Below are positions 1-4,990 of a stretch of DNA of 5,035 nt, one piece after another. This DNA comes from Rickettsiales bacterium (GTDB taxonomy: Bacteria > Pseudomonadota > Alphaproteobacteria > Rickettsiales > 21-14-0-20-44-7): assembly GCA_023301015.1 (NCBI GenBank), contig JALZVI010000253.1:1-5035 (forward strand). The letters run 5' to 3'. The notes below the pieces were generated by a model. The model made no database searches, was not told the origin of the DNA, and saw only the letters and a program-made list of their open reading frames with translations. The position numbers and the translations under genes were made by a program. Each line of letters starts with the position of its first letter. The first letter of the stretch is position 1.

Positions 1-609
1 CACCAGCTGTTGCACCTGCTTGTTGATTTGTGCTTCCTGATTGTGTTCGTGTTTATCCTTGAGCACGAGTAGTCTCTCTATGTCCTGCTTGCGAACTAGC
101 TTGCGGGCACCTACAGATTTACGCCATTTCTGTTCTGTTTGAAACAGGTATACGTTTAGATTATCCTCTATACAAGCTTCTATATGAGCGTCTGTCATAT
201 CTTTAAGGAGTATGTAAGTGAGAACTTCCTCGCCACTTATACCGTAGGTTCCCCATGAGAAATTCTCCCTGACTTTCTCGTGTCCTTCATAGTAACTGAC
301 AGACAGGTCAGTCGCAGGAACTATGTTGAGAGAGTGTCTCAAGTATTCTCTACCTCCGTCAACAATGTAAACCTCCCCGTTGGCATCCTCGTGGCTATGG
401 AAGTCATGGGTGCTCCTAGACTCTATGATGGTTCCATCAGGGGTCTGAACTGCATTGCGAACTATAGCAGCAGGTGAAGGCTCTTTAGGAATAGCTGCCT
501 GCTCTTTATCGTAACTCTTCAATATCTGTTCAATCGTTTCCTGCATCTCTTTATCTCGGTAGTGTTGGCTTATAGCTTGTTCACCTCTTTCATAAGGGCT
601 GTTGCTCAT
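1..609 (-). CDS. Phage protein of unknown function, 3' end outside window
   Basis: An open frame of 203 codons without a stop runs off the left edge, so the C-terminus is missing. The ATG at 609-607 overlaps the ligase stop as ATGA, which points to translational coupling, and AGAGGA lies 6 nt upstream. Residues about 49-92 carry a conserved-looking block: DGTIIESRSTHDFHSHEDA, then GEVYIVDGG and EYLR. About 25 residues further come WGTYGISGEE and LKDMTDAHIEA. From memory this layout (HDF, VDGGxxYLR, WGTYG, DxHIxA) recurs in hypothetical proteins of many tailed phages, and the first block resembles the DUF7695 type. That link is recall, not a search. The visible C-terminal part is charged and glutamine-rich and may be helical or coiled. 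No signal peptide or membrane segment is seen. Its function is unknown; its place beside ligase and nrdA only suggests expression with DNA-metabolism genes. Confidence 0.86.
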   Translation of the reverse strand, partial: MSNSPYERGEQAISQHYRDKEMQETIEQILKSYDKEQAAIPKEPSPAAIVRNAVQTPDGTIIESRSTHDFHSHEDANGEVYIVDGGREYLRHSLNIVPATDLSVSYYEGHEKVRENFSWGTYGISGEEVLTYILLKDMTDAHIEACIEDNLNVYLFQTEQKWRKSVGARKLVRKQDIERLLVLKDKHEHNQEAQINKQVQQLV

Positions 610-1481
610 GATAAATCCTCTCTGCTTCTAATTCCTAATTCTGTGGGATGCCTAGGTATACCATCCCTCGTAAGTCCCATGTATTTGAACTTAACTAGTT
701 TACCTAGGTAAACGTCTCGCTCTTCCCATCTGCGCTTGCGACTAGGCAAATCACCTGTGGCTGTGACTTGGAACTCAACGTCCCTCCAAGAAACGGTGTA
801 CGTCCCAAGGCTTCCAGTCGGTTCAAGTCCTTCTTTCGCTGAGCTTCTGAACGTGCGGCCAAGCTCATTTGTTTGGGCGACATTTGTGTTATGCATCCGT
901 TCGGTAAAGCCAATAATTGTTCCTTCATCATCATCAAACTCCTTTATTTTTAAAGCCTGACCTTCCTTAATGGTAGACCTCCCACACTTGTATAGGCTAT
1001 CCAAATTACGTACAATGGTTCCGTCCAGAGAAGGATTAGTAATATTCTCCGCGTGTAGCACCATCAGTTCTACCATACTCTCCACTACCACGTAGGGTAC
1101 GATTTTAATACGAGGGTCGTCCACGTTTTGAACAGCCTCTGATAACATAGCATGCCTCTGCTCAAAGGTCTTACCTTCAATAGGAGCATCGAACACATGG
1201 TAGATGAAGCTTCCTTCTCTGTCACTAGATTGGATGAAGCCCTGCGTCTTCTGGAAGTCCCCGTCGATTTGAATTTCACCATCTGTGGCTAGCATAACTG
1301 CTGCCGCAGCAGAGGCTAACTCACCTCGAAGCCACTGGTTCCTGATGGGCTTCATAGAGCGCGAAAGCAGGTCTCCCTTGTGTAGCAGACGCTCTCCGTC
1401 CCATTTCTTTTGCACTGCACAGGGGAAGGTTACTTTCTCCAAGTCTATGTTCCGTGCTAGTTGAGGTTTAAATGTAGTCAT
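606..1481 (-). CDS. ATP-dependent DNA ligase, small phage type
   Basis: This 291-aa protein seals nicks in duplex DNA using ATP through a lysine-AMP intermediate. With the chosen start, motif I is KWDGER (K26 the likely AMP-accepting lysine, R31). Motif Ia is SRSMKPIRN at about 40-48, motif III is DGEIQ with E69, and IIIa is IYHVFD near 93-98. Motif IV is LDGTIVRN at about 152-159, and motif V is LKIKEF with K178 and K180. The rest is an OB-fold, including a GSLGTYTV strand near 223-230. This two-domain minimal layout matches T7-like phage ligases. The frame also opens at a GTG at 1505 overlapping nrdA, but the ATG at 1481 has AAGGA 7 nt upstream and was preferred. It starts 14 nt after the nrdA stop and ends in an ATGA overlap with the next gene, so it is probably co-transcribed with both. 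Motif IV has aspartate where glutamate is usual. Confidence 0.93.
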   Translation of the reverse strand: MTTFKPQLARNIDLEKVTFPCAVQKKWDGERLLHKGDLLSRSMKPIRNQWLRGELASAAAAVMLATDGEIQIDGDFQKTQGFIQSSDREGSFIYHVFDAPIEGKTFEQRHAMLSEAVQNVDDPRIKIVPYVVVESMVELMVLHAENITNPSLDGTIVRNLDSLYKCGRSTIKEGQALKIKEFDDDEGTIIGFTERMHNTNVAQTNELGRTFRSSAKEGLEPTGSLGTYTVSWRDVEFQVTATGDLPSRKRRWEERDVYLGKLVKFKYMGLTRDGIPRHPTELGIRSREDLS

Positions 1482-1488
1482 AGTTGTT

Positions 1489-1493
1489 TCCTT
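1489..1493 (-). promoter_or_regulatory. Ribosome binding site of the DNA ligase
   Basis: AAGGA lies 7 nt upstream of the ATG at 1481, in the short gap after the nrdA stop codon. It decides the start in favour of this ATG over the in-frame GTG at 1505, which would add eight residues and overlap nrdA. Confidence 0.75.
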
Positions 1494-1495
1494 GT

Positions 1496-3256
1496 TTATT
1501 GACACGCCGCGCAGTCGTCTTCTTCCAAGATAATTTCACGTTGTAATGTTCCTCCAATGTTTTCCACTCTGCTAGGAGCTTTACTCCTACAGTAGTATAA
1601 GCTTTTTATACCCATTTCCCACGCTGTCAAGTGTAGTTTGTTCACATAAGGCTTACTTGCGTCAGAATTAATGAAAACATTAAGGCTTTGGCTCTGTGTA
1701 ATGTAAGGTGTACGCTCCGCAGACATAAAGATAACCTGCATCTGGTCAATCTCGAAGGCTGTTTTAAATACGTCTCTTTCATCCATTGGGATAGATTTCA
1801 AATTCCTGACTGACCCACCATCTCTGAGAATTTCTCCCCAAACACTTTCTTCATTCAGACCATACTTCTGTAGGAGTATCTCTAGGTATTTATTCCTAAC
1901 TGTGAAGGAACCTGATAGCGTCTTATGGGTGTAAATCATACTTGGCACAAGGTCTCCCCCTGCAGAGGCTCCCCCACAAATGATAGAAATAGATGCAGTC
2001 GGAGCTACAGCAGACGTATGAGTGAAACGCCTAGGCTCTTCCTTCAAGTCAGCATTAACCCAATCTGGACAAGGCCCCTTTAGTGCTCCTAGTGCTATGT
2101 TTGCTTCCACGTTGTATTTATCAAAGGCTTGGAAGAAGCTTCTGTTGAACTGACGACTCTTAGGAGAACCAAAGCTCCAGCCTTTAGACATAAGATACCC
2201 ATGAAAGCCCATCACTCCTAGTCCCACGCTGCGTGACATTTTAGCCGAATGAACAGCCTTGGCATGAGTCGCAGGCGCAGTATCAATGAAGCTCTGCAGC
2301 ACATTATCAAGGAACAGAAGCACGTCCTGTACGATTTCCTTGTACTGTGACTTCCACTCGTCGTAGCGCTCTATGTTGAGGCTAGATAGGCAGCAGACAG
2401 CTGTGCGCTCTGGACTAGTGTGTTGCACAATCTCTGCGCAAAGGTTCGACATACTGGTCAATAGTTTCTGCTTGAGCATATGCTTAGGAGCACCTCTGTT
2501 AACGGCATCTATGAATAGAATATAAGGCTCACCTGTAGCCATACGTAGCTCAAGAATTTTGTGCCAAAGGTCTCTAGCCTTAACCTTCTTGATAGTCTCT
2601 CCTGTATGAGGGGAGACTAGGTCATAGTCAGTATTAGCTTTAACAGCAGTCATGAACTTATCATCTATCACAACTCCATGATGTAGGTTCAGACACTTAC
2701 GCTCAGGGTCTCCCCCTGTAGGCTTACGCATCGTGGTGAACTCTTTAATCTCAGGATGATGAATGTCTAAGTAGACAGCAGCAGAACCTCTACGAAGCGA
2801 GCCTTGGCTGACAGCTAGAGTTTGGCTATCCATGGTTTTCATGAAGGGGATTACGCCTGAGGTTTTACCTACACGGCCAACACGCTCTCCAATGCTTCTC
2901 AAGTTACCCCAATAAGTACCTATACCCCCACCTGCAGAGGCTAGCCAGAAGTTTTCCATTTGGGTATCCGCAATAGACTCTCGGCTATCTTCCACTTCGT
3001 TTAGGAAGCAGGAGATAGGTAGACCTCTAGTCGTACCCCCATTGGATAGTATAGGTGTGGCAGGCATGAACCAGTGCTTTGACATGTAATCGTAAATTCT
3101 CTGACCATGTGCATCGTCTTCTTGGTAGGCTGAGGCCACTCTTTTGAATAGTTCCTGAGGCGTTTCGTCTGGGAGAAGATACCTGTCATACAGTGTGTCT
3201 TTTCCAAAGTCAGTTAATAGCTCGTCCCTCTCAGGACGGATTTCGATTGTTGTCAT
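1496..3256 (-). CDS. nrdA: Ribonucleoside-diphosphate reductase class I, alpha (large) subunit
   Basis: The 586-aa large subunit of class I ribonucleotide reductase reduces ribonucleotides to deoxyribonucleotides, with a radical supplied by NrdB. Key residues are visible: the redox cysteine C83 (ISCFLNE); the active-site block SNLCAEI with N271, C273 and E275; the partner cysteine in AVCCLSSLN (C288 or C289); and the radical-transfer pair Y554-Y555 in SLYYCRS. The C-terminal CAAC (C582, C585) would shuttle electrons from thioredoxin or glutaredoxin. SRSVGLGVMGFHGYL, APTASISIICGG and THKTLSGSFTVRN are family signatures. The protein is shorter than E. coli NrdA and begins directly with a FGKDTLYDRYLLP-type segment, so the N-terminal ATP-cone is absent. 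By family knowledge this implies no dATP shut-off. No intein interrupts it. The ATG has GGAG about 10 nt upstream, and a likely promoter precedes it. NrdB is not in the window. Confidence 0.96.
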   Translation of the reverse strand: MTTIEIRPERDELLTDFGKDTLYDRYLLPDETPQELFKRVASAYQEDDAHGQRIYDYMSKHWFMPATPILSNGGTTRGLPISCFLNEVEDSRESIADTQMENFWLASAGGGIGTYWGNLRSIGERVGRVGKTSGVIPFMKTMDSQTLAVSQGSLRRGSAAVYLDIHHPEIKEFTTMRKPTGGDPERKCLNLHHGVVIDDKFMTAVKANTDYDLVSPHTGETIKKVKARDLWHKILELRMATGEPYILFIDAVNRGAPKHMLKQKLLTSMSNLCAEIVQHTSPERTAVCCLSSLNIERYDEWKSQYKEIVQDVLLFLDNVLQSFIDTAPATHAKAVHSAKMSRSVGLGVMGFHGYLMSKGWSFGSPKSRQFNRSFFQAFDKYNVEANIALGALKGPCPDWVNADLKEEPRRFTHTSAVAPTASISIICGGASAGGDLVPSMIYTHKTLSGSFTVRNKYLEILLQKYGLNEESVWGEILRDGGSVRNLKSIPMDERDVFKTAFEIDQMQVIFMSAERTPYITQSQSLNVFINSDASKPYVNKLHLTAWEMGIKSLYYCRSKAPSRVENIGGTLQREIILEEDDCAACQ

Positions 3257-3289
3257 TTAAGGGGTTCTCCAGTTTGGTAATCGTTATAT

Positions 3290-3320
3290 ATTATACTCGT
3301 TCTCTATGCAAGAGGTTCAA
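3290..3320 (-). promoter_or_regulatory. Candidate sigma-70-type promoter before nrdA
   Basis: On the minus strand a perfect TATAAT (3295-3290) follows TTGAAC (3320-3315) with a 19-bp spacer. The -10 matches fully, the -35 in four of six positions, and the spacer is longer than the ideal 17. The surrounding DNA is A/T-rich. The -35 lies in the last codons of the DUF1653-like gene, and transcription would start about 30 nt before the nrdA ATG. This would let nrdA and ligase be expressed apart from the upstream tRNA and small-gene cluster. It is a sequence match only. Confidence 0.42.
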
Positions 3321-3693
3321 ATTTTTTATTCCATTCACCTTTGGGACGAGTGTAAAATCTCCTAGGGTGCGGGAAGATGTGTTCGTATTCTACATTAAGG
3401 GTATGGCTCTCAACATCAACAACTATTGATACAAAGCGGTAAAGACCCCCTTTATAATGCTGGTGAGTAGCCATAGGTGCTATAAGTTTTAGAAGTGAAG
3501 GGCTTAAACCTAGTAGTTCTCCGTGTAAACCTGTGGCCTTTTTTCGTTCCTTAGCCATAGGTTTGTATTGATTAAAGTTAGCTTGGTTTTCTTCAGGACT
3601 CAGACTACTGTCCCAATACTTAAGGCTTTCAAAGGCTGCTTCATTAACAGCAGTAGCTAGTTCTTCCAATGTAGGTAATTCCATTGTTTCCAT
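3304..3693 (-). CDS. DUF1653-like protein
   Basis: This 129-aa protein has two visible parts. Residues about 1-75 are acidic and helical in character (LPTLEELATAVNEAAFESLK, then a charged stretch). Residues about 78-128 resemble the small DUF1653 domain: HYKGGLYRFVSIVVDVESHT, then NVEYEHIF and a C-terminal RPKGEWNKKFEPL. In DUF1653 proteins the pattern is HYKGxxY, a beta-strand, VxY, then RPxxxF. The assignment is pattern recall and the biochemical role of the family is not established. The start at 3693 has only a weak purine-rich AAAGAAAGAA upstream; a second ATG three codons later has no better site. The gene follows tRNA-Trp by 22 nt and precedes nrdA by 47 nt. No membrane segment or signal peptide is apparent. 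Confidence 0.8.
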   Translation of the reverse strand: METMELPTLEELATAVNEAAFESLKYWDSSLSPEENQANFNQYKPMAKERKKATGLHGELLGLSPSLLKLIAPMATHQHYKGGLYRFVSIVVDVESHTLNVEYEHIFPHPRRFYTRPKGEWNKKFEPLA

Positions 3694-3715
3694 ATTGAAT
3701 AGTTCTTTCTTTAGT

Positions 3716-3792
3716 TGGCGGTGAGTGACAGGATTCGAACCTGTGACTCTCGGTTTTGGAGACCGAAGCTCTGACCACTGAGCTACACTCCC
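3716..3792 (-). tRNA. tRNA-Trp (anticodon CCA)
   Basis: The tRNA starts at 3792. The D-stem is GCTC/GAGC, and the anticodon stem TCGGT/ACCGA closes the loop CTCCAAA, giving anticodon CCA, which reads the Trp codon UGG. The variable loop is GAGTC and the T-arm is ACAGG-TTCGAAT-CCTGT. The 3' end reads G73 then an encoded CCA, and G73 fits tryptophan identity. The 5' acceptor strand GGGAGTG pairs in all seven positions with the 3' strand only if one A (plus-strand position 3722) is bulged, because that strand is CACTCACC instead of CACTCCC. The alternative reading, an unbulged stem with G2-A71 mismatched, would give discriminator C and no encoded CCA. It lies 5 nt after tRNA-Arg. Confidence 0.9.
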
Positions 3793-3793
3793 G

Positions 3794-3801
3794 CAATTGG
3801 C
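3794..3801 (-). repeat. GCCAATTG tRNA 3'-end and trailer motif, copy 1
   Basis: GCCAATTG covers the discriminator, CCA and first four trailer bases of tRNA-Arg. The same 8-mer occurs at the end of tRNA-Glu (4983-4990), and tRNA-Trp has the close variant GCCAACT at 3713-3719. The shared trailer may reflect tRNA duplication or a common processing signal. Confidence 0.45.
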
Positions 3802-3873
3802 AACGCTAGAGGGACTCGAACCCCCGACACTCGGCTTCGTAGACCGATGCTCTTCCAGCTGAGCTACAGCGTT
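3798..3873 (-). tRNA. tRNA-Arg (anticodon ACG)
   Basis: A complete cloverleaf can be drawn. The acceptor AACGCTG pairs with TAGCGTT (one G-U), and the D-stem is GCTC/GAGC. The anticodon stem TCGGT/GCCGA encloses CTACGAA, giving anticodon ACG. The variable loop is GTGTC, and the T-arm is GGGGG-TTCGAGT-CCCTC. Discriminator G73 and an encoded CCA follow. ACG tRNAs normally need A34-to-inosine editing (TadA) to read CGU, CGC and CGA. Its first two bases are also the last two bases of the MazG-like gene's TAA stop. The 5-nt spacer to tRNA-Trp suggests both are cut from one precursor. Confidence 0.96.
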
Positions 3874-4165
3874 AAAATATCATCCGAATATCTACCTCTT
3901 TGGAGAATATGGTTGACCACTTTTTTAGTTTTTCAATCTTAGTTTCCCTGTGTTCGGGAGAAATGGCTATCATCTCCAGAAGTTCCAGTATCACTAGCAC
4001 GTCCTGAACCTCTTCCTTCAAAAGTTCAAGATTACTCTTATCACCATTGAAAGGTTTGAAGCTCGGGCCTGTGCGCCTAACTTTAGAAACTGCTTGTATA
4101 ACTTCTGCACACTCTTCCTGTAATAGGTCGAGGGCTTCCTGATAGGCTCTTTTAGGTATTCGCAT
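3872..4165 (-). CDS. MazG-like nucleotide pyrophosphohydrolase
   Basis: This 97-aa protein fits a single-domain MazG-like all-alpha NTP pyrophosphohydrolase, a family that cleaves (d)NTPs to (d)NMP and pyrophosphate with Mg2+. The first helix carries EECAE (E17, E18, E21) and the second EEVQD (E52, D55). These match the family's EExxE ... ExxD metal-binding pattern, separated by a basic loop (RRTGPSF, about 31-37). The C-terminal third is a helical, lysine-rich tail. The ATG at 4165 overlaps the end of the zinc-ribbon gene by 14 nt, with a weak purine site (AAAGAGAA) 6 nt upstream, suggesting coupled translation. The TAA stop runs 2 nt into tRNA-Arg. The exact substrate (dUTP, other dNTPs or an alarmone) cannot be read from the sequence. 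In phages these proteins often sit among nucleotide-metabolism genes, as here. Confidence 0.83.
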   Translation of the reverse strand: MRIPKRAYQEALDLLQEECAEVIQAVSKVRRTGPSFKPFNGDKSNLELLKEEVQDVLVILELLEMIAISPEHRETKIEKLKKWSTIFSKEVDIRMIF

Positions 4166-4388
4166 TTGAATTCTCTTTCATCTTTGATTTACGGATAGTA
4201 ATTTCCTGTCCACAAGCCTTGCATTCATGTATAACTTTAGGGTCTACAGTCATGAAAGCTTCATCCCATGTTTGTAGAGTACCTCCGCAACCACACAGGT
4301 CTTCTGTGTCCCTCATACGGTTAGCTTTTAGCTGTTCATGGTGACTTAGTTGTGAACTACTAATAGTTGAAACATCTTTTCCATCCAT
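4152..4388 (-). CDS. Small zinc-ribbon protein, function unknown
   Basis: This 78-aa protein has four cysteines arranged as a zinc ribbon: C32 and C34 in LCGCGG, and C56 and C59 in CKACGQE, with 21 residues between the pairs. The C-terminus is basic (ITIRKSKMKENSN). The N-terminal 25 residues are polar and serine-rich. The ATG at 4388 overlaps the TAA of the preceding 55-aa gene as TAATG, and AAGGTGG lies 7 nt upstream inside that gene, so the start is well supported and coupled. Its 3' end overlaps the MazG-like gene. Zinc ribbons of this size commonly bind nucleic acid or proteins, but no specific role can be assigned. CxC in the first knuckle, rather than CxxC, is slightly unusual. Confidence 0.82.
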   Translation of the reverse strand: MDGKDVSTISSSQLSHHEQLKANRMRDTEDLCGCGGTLQTWDEAFMTVDPKVIHECKACGQEITIRKSKMKENSNANT

Positions 4389-4555
4389 TAGATAACCACC
4401 TTGGCCAGACCTTCAACGATGTCCTCTAGACCCTCTTCCAGTAAGTCGGTATCTCCTACTATGGCAGGCACTACGCCTACTACTGCTTTAGTAGTACCTA
4501 CAGCTGCTGCCACAGTGCCTACTACTACGTCTTCAATAAAGTTAAATAATCCCAT
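4388..4555 (-). CDS. Small hydrophobic protein, 55 aa
   Basis: A 55-codon frame runs from the ATG at 4555 to the TAA at 4390-4388, with a near-ideal AAGGAG 7 nt upstream. Residues 1-9 (MGLFNFIED) are followed by a small-residue hydrophobic stretch at about 10-34, rich in Val, Ala and Gly (two VVG repeats, AAAVGTT). A short acidic helix follows (LLEEGLEDIVEGLAKVVI). The middle could be a membrane segment or an amphipathic helix broken by one lysine (K23). Short phage proteins opening with MGxFxFIxDVV are familiar to me as hypothetical proteins, but I know no function. It shares one base with the next gene (TAATG). Holin-like or membrane-modulating activity is possible but unsupported. Confidence 0.85.
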   Translation of the reverse strand: MGLFNFIEDVVVGTVAAAVGTTKAVVGVVPAIVGDTDLLEEGLEDIVEGLAKVVI

Positions 4556-4562
4556 TATGGTT

Positions 4563-4568
4563 CTCCTT
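4563..4568 (-). promoter_or_regulatory. Ribosome binding site of the 55-aa protein
   Basis: AAGGAG sits 7 nt upstream of the ATG at 4555. It is the best Shine-Dalgarno match in the window and is the main reason to accept this short frame as a gene. It implies higher translation than for the gene upstream, whose start has no such site. Confidence 0.8.
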
Positions 4569-4584
4569 GTTAACTCTGGTTAAG

Positions 4585-4947
4585 TTAGCCAGAGGTGCTT
4601 GTCAACTGCCAATTCTCTATTTTATTGAAATTTAGCACGATTAGAGAAGTGTCCCCTCCTGAATGTGTCCTCCATAAAGCATCTACACCCGCCCTCTTAG
4701 CCATATCGTATAGGCCAGACTTGTATTCATTGGTGTTTTTTATCCCTACATACATCTTATAAGACATCTGTAGGTAGGTAGTGTCCTCGGAGAGATTAAA
4801 ACTGTATAGATTTTTACCGTAATCATCTAAGCAGGTGAGGCTGTTGGCGTAGAACGCAGGCACTACAGGCCATTCACGACTGACCTGCTGCAGTACCAGA
4901 GGGTTAGGCCGCTTAATATCTCTATCGCTTGCATGGTAAAATAACAT
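4585..4947 (-). CDS. Possible ADP-ribosyltransferase-like fold protein
   Basis: The 120-aa protein opens with MLFYHASDRDIKRP. This is followed by PAFYANS (about 30-36), DYGKNLYSFNL (42-52), AKRAGVDALW (83-92) and GGDTSLIVLNFNKIENWQL (97-115). The order YHAS, then xFYAx, YGxxxYxxxL, GxDxxx and a final beta-strand with LNxxxI resembles small ADP-ribosyltransferase (ART) domains of the H-Y-E type and phage proteins like them. H5 and Y33 would be the NAD-binding H and Y. A catalytic glutamate on the last strand is not evident; T100 or S101 sits there. It may therefore be inactive, divergent or a different fold. This is inference from pattern memory. The ATG is the only plausible start, because an in-frame TGA lies 30 nt upstream with no ATG, GTG or TTG between. 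No Shine-Dalgarno sits at normal spacing; the region upstream is a hairpin. The stop lies 29 nt before the 55-aa gene. Confidence 0.6.
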   Translation of the reverse strand: MLFYHASDRDIKRPNPLVLQQVSREWPVVPAFYANSLTCLDDYGKNLYSFNLSEDTTYLQMSYKMYVGIKNTNEYKSGLYDMAKRAGVDALWRTHSGGDTSLIVLNFNKIENWQLTSTSG

Positions 4948-4980
4948 GACCCAACATACTCTAAGAGGTATGTTGGGTCA
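4947..4980 (-). promoter_or_regulatory. 13-bp hairpin at the start of the ART-like gene
   Basis: A perfect inverted repeat TGACCCAACATAC / GTATGTTGGGTCA has an 8-nt loop. On the minus strand its last base is the A of the ART-like ATG, and it begins 6 nt after the encoded CCA of tRNA-Glu. The stem is followed by TGTTATTTTA, U-rich in RNA, so it could work as an intrinsic terminator or attenuator after the tRNA. It also covers the whole ribosome-binding region of the ART-like gene and could repress translation. AGAG in the loop side is the only weak Shine-Dalgarno candidate. As DNA it could also be a repressor operator. Confidence 0.72.
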
Positions 4981-4982
4981 AT

Positions 4983-4990
4983 CAATTGGC
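4983..4990 (-). repeat. GCCAATTG tRNA 3'-end and trailer motif, copy 2
   Basis: This is the second copy of the GCCAATTG motif, at the 3' end of the partial tRNA-Glu. It runs up to the hairpin that precedes the ART-like gene. Confidence 0.45.

Noticed and set aside
280..477. Plus-strand 65-codon frame
   Set aside because: It lies antisense within the long left-edge frame, which carries recognisable conserved blocks and has a good start context.
704..1282. Alternative frames inside the ligase gene on both strands
   Set aside because: The ligase frame contains all catalytic motifs in order; the other frames have low-complexity or unrecognisable products.
1482..1505. GTG start for the ligase eight codons upstream
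   Set aside because: It overlaps the nrdA end, while the ATG at 1481 has a well-spaced AAGGA in the gap.
1496..3256. Possible intein or intron in nrdA, common in phage RNR genes
   Set aside because: All family motifs occur in continuous order with no inserted block and the length is normal for a cone-less NrdA.
3193..3429. Plus-strand 78-codon frame across the nrdA start and DUF1653-like end
   Set aside because: It is antisense to two supported genes and covers the promoter region, with no recognisable protein features.
3716..3873. tRNA pair as a phage attachment site
   Set aside because: No integrase, direct repeat or truncated second tRNA copy is visible; the tRNAs sit within a phage-like gene cluster.
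4401..4583. Plus-strand open frame rich in Thr and Ser
   Set aside because: It is the antisense of the 55-aa gene, which has a near-ideal ribosome binding site. The repeats mirror its Val/Gly codons.
4600..4605. Perfect TTGACA -35 box on the minus strand
   Set aside because: No acceptable -10 lies at 16-18 bp; the hexamer there is TAACCA, with two of six matches.
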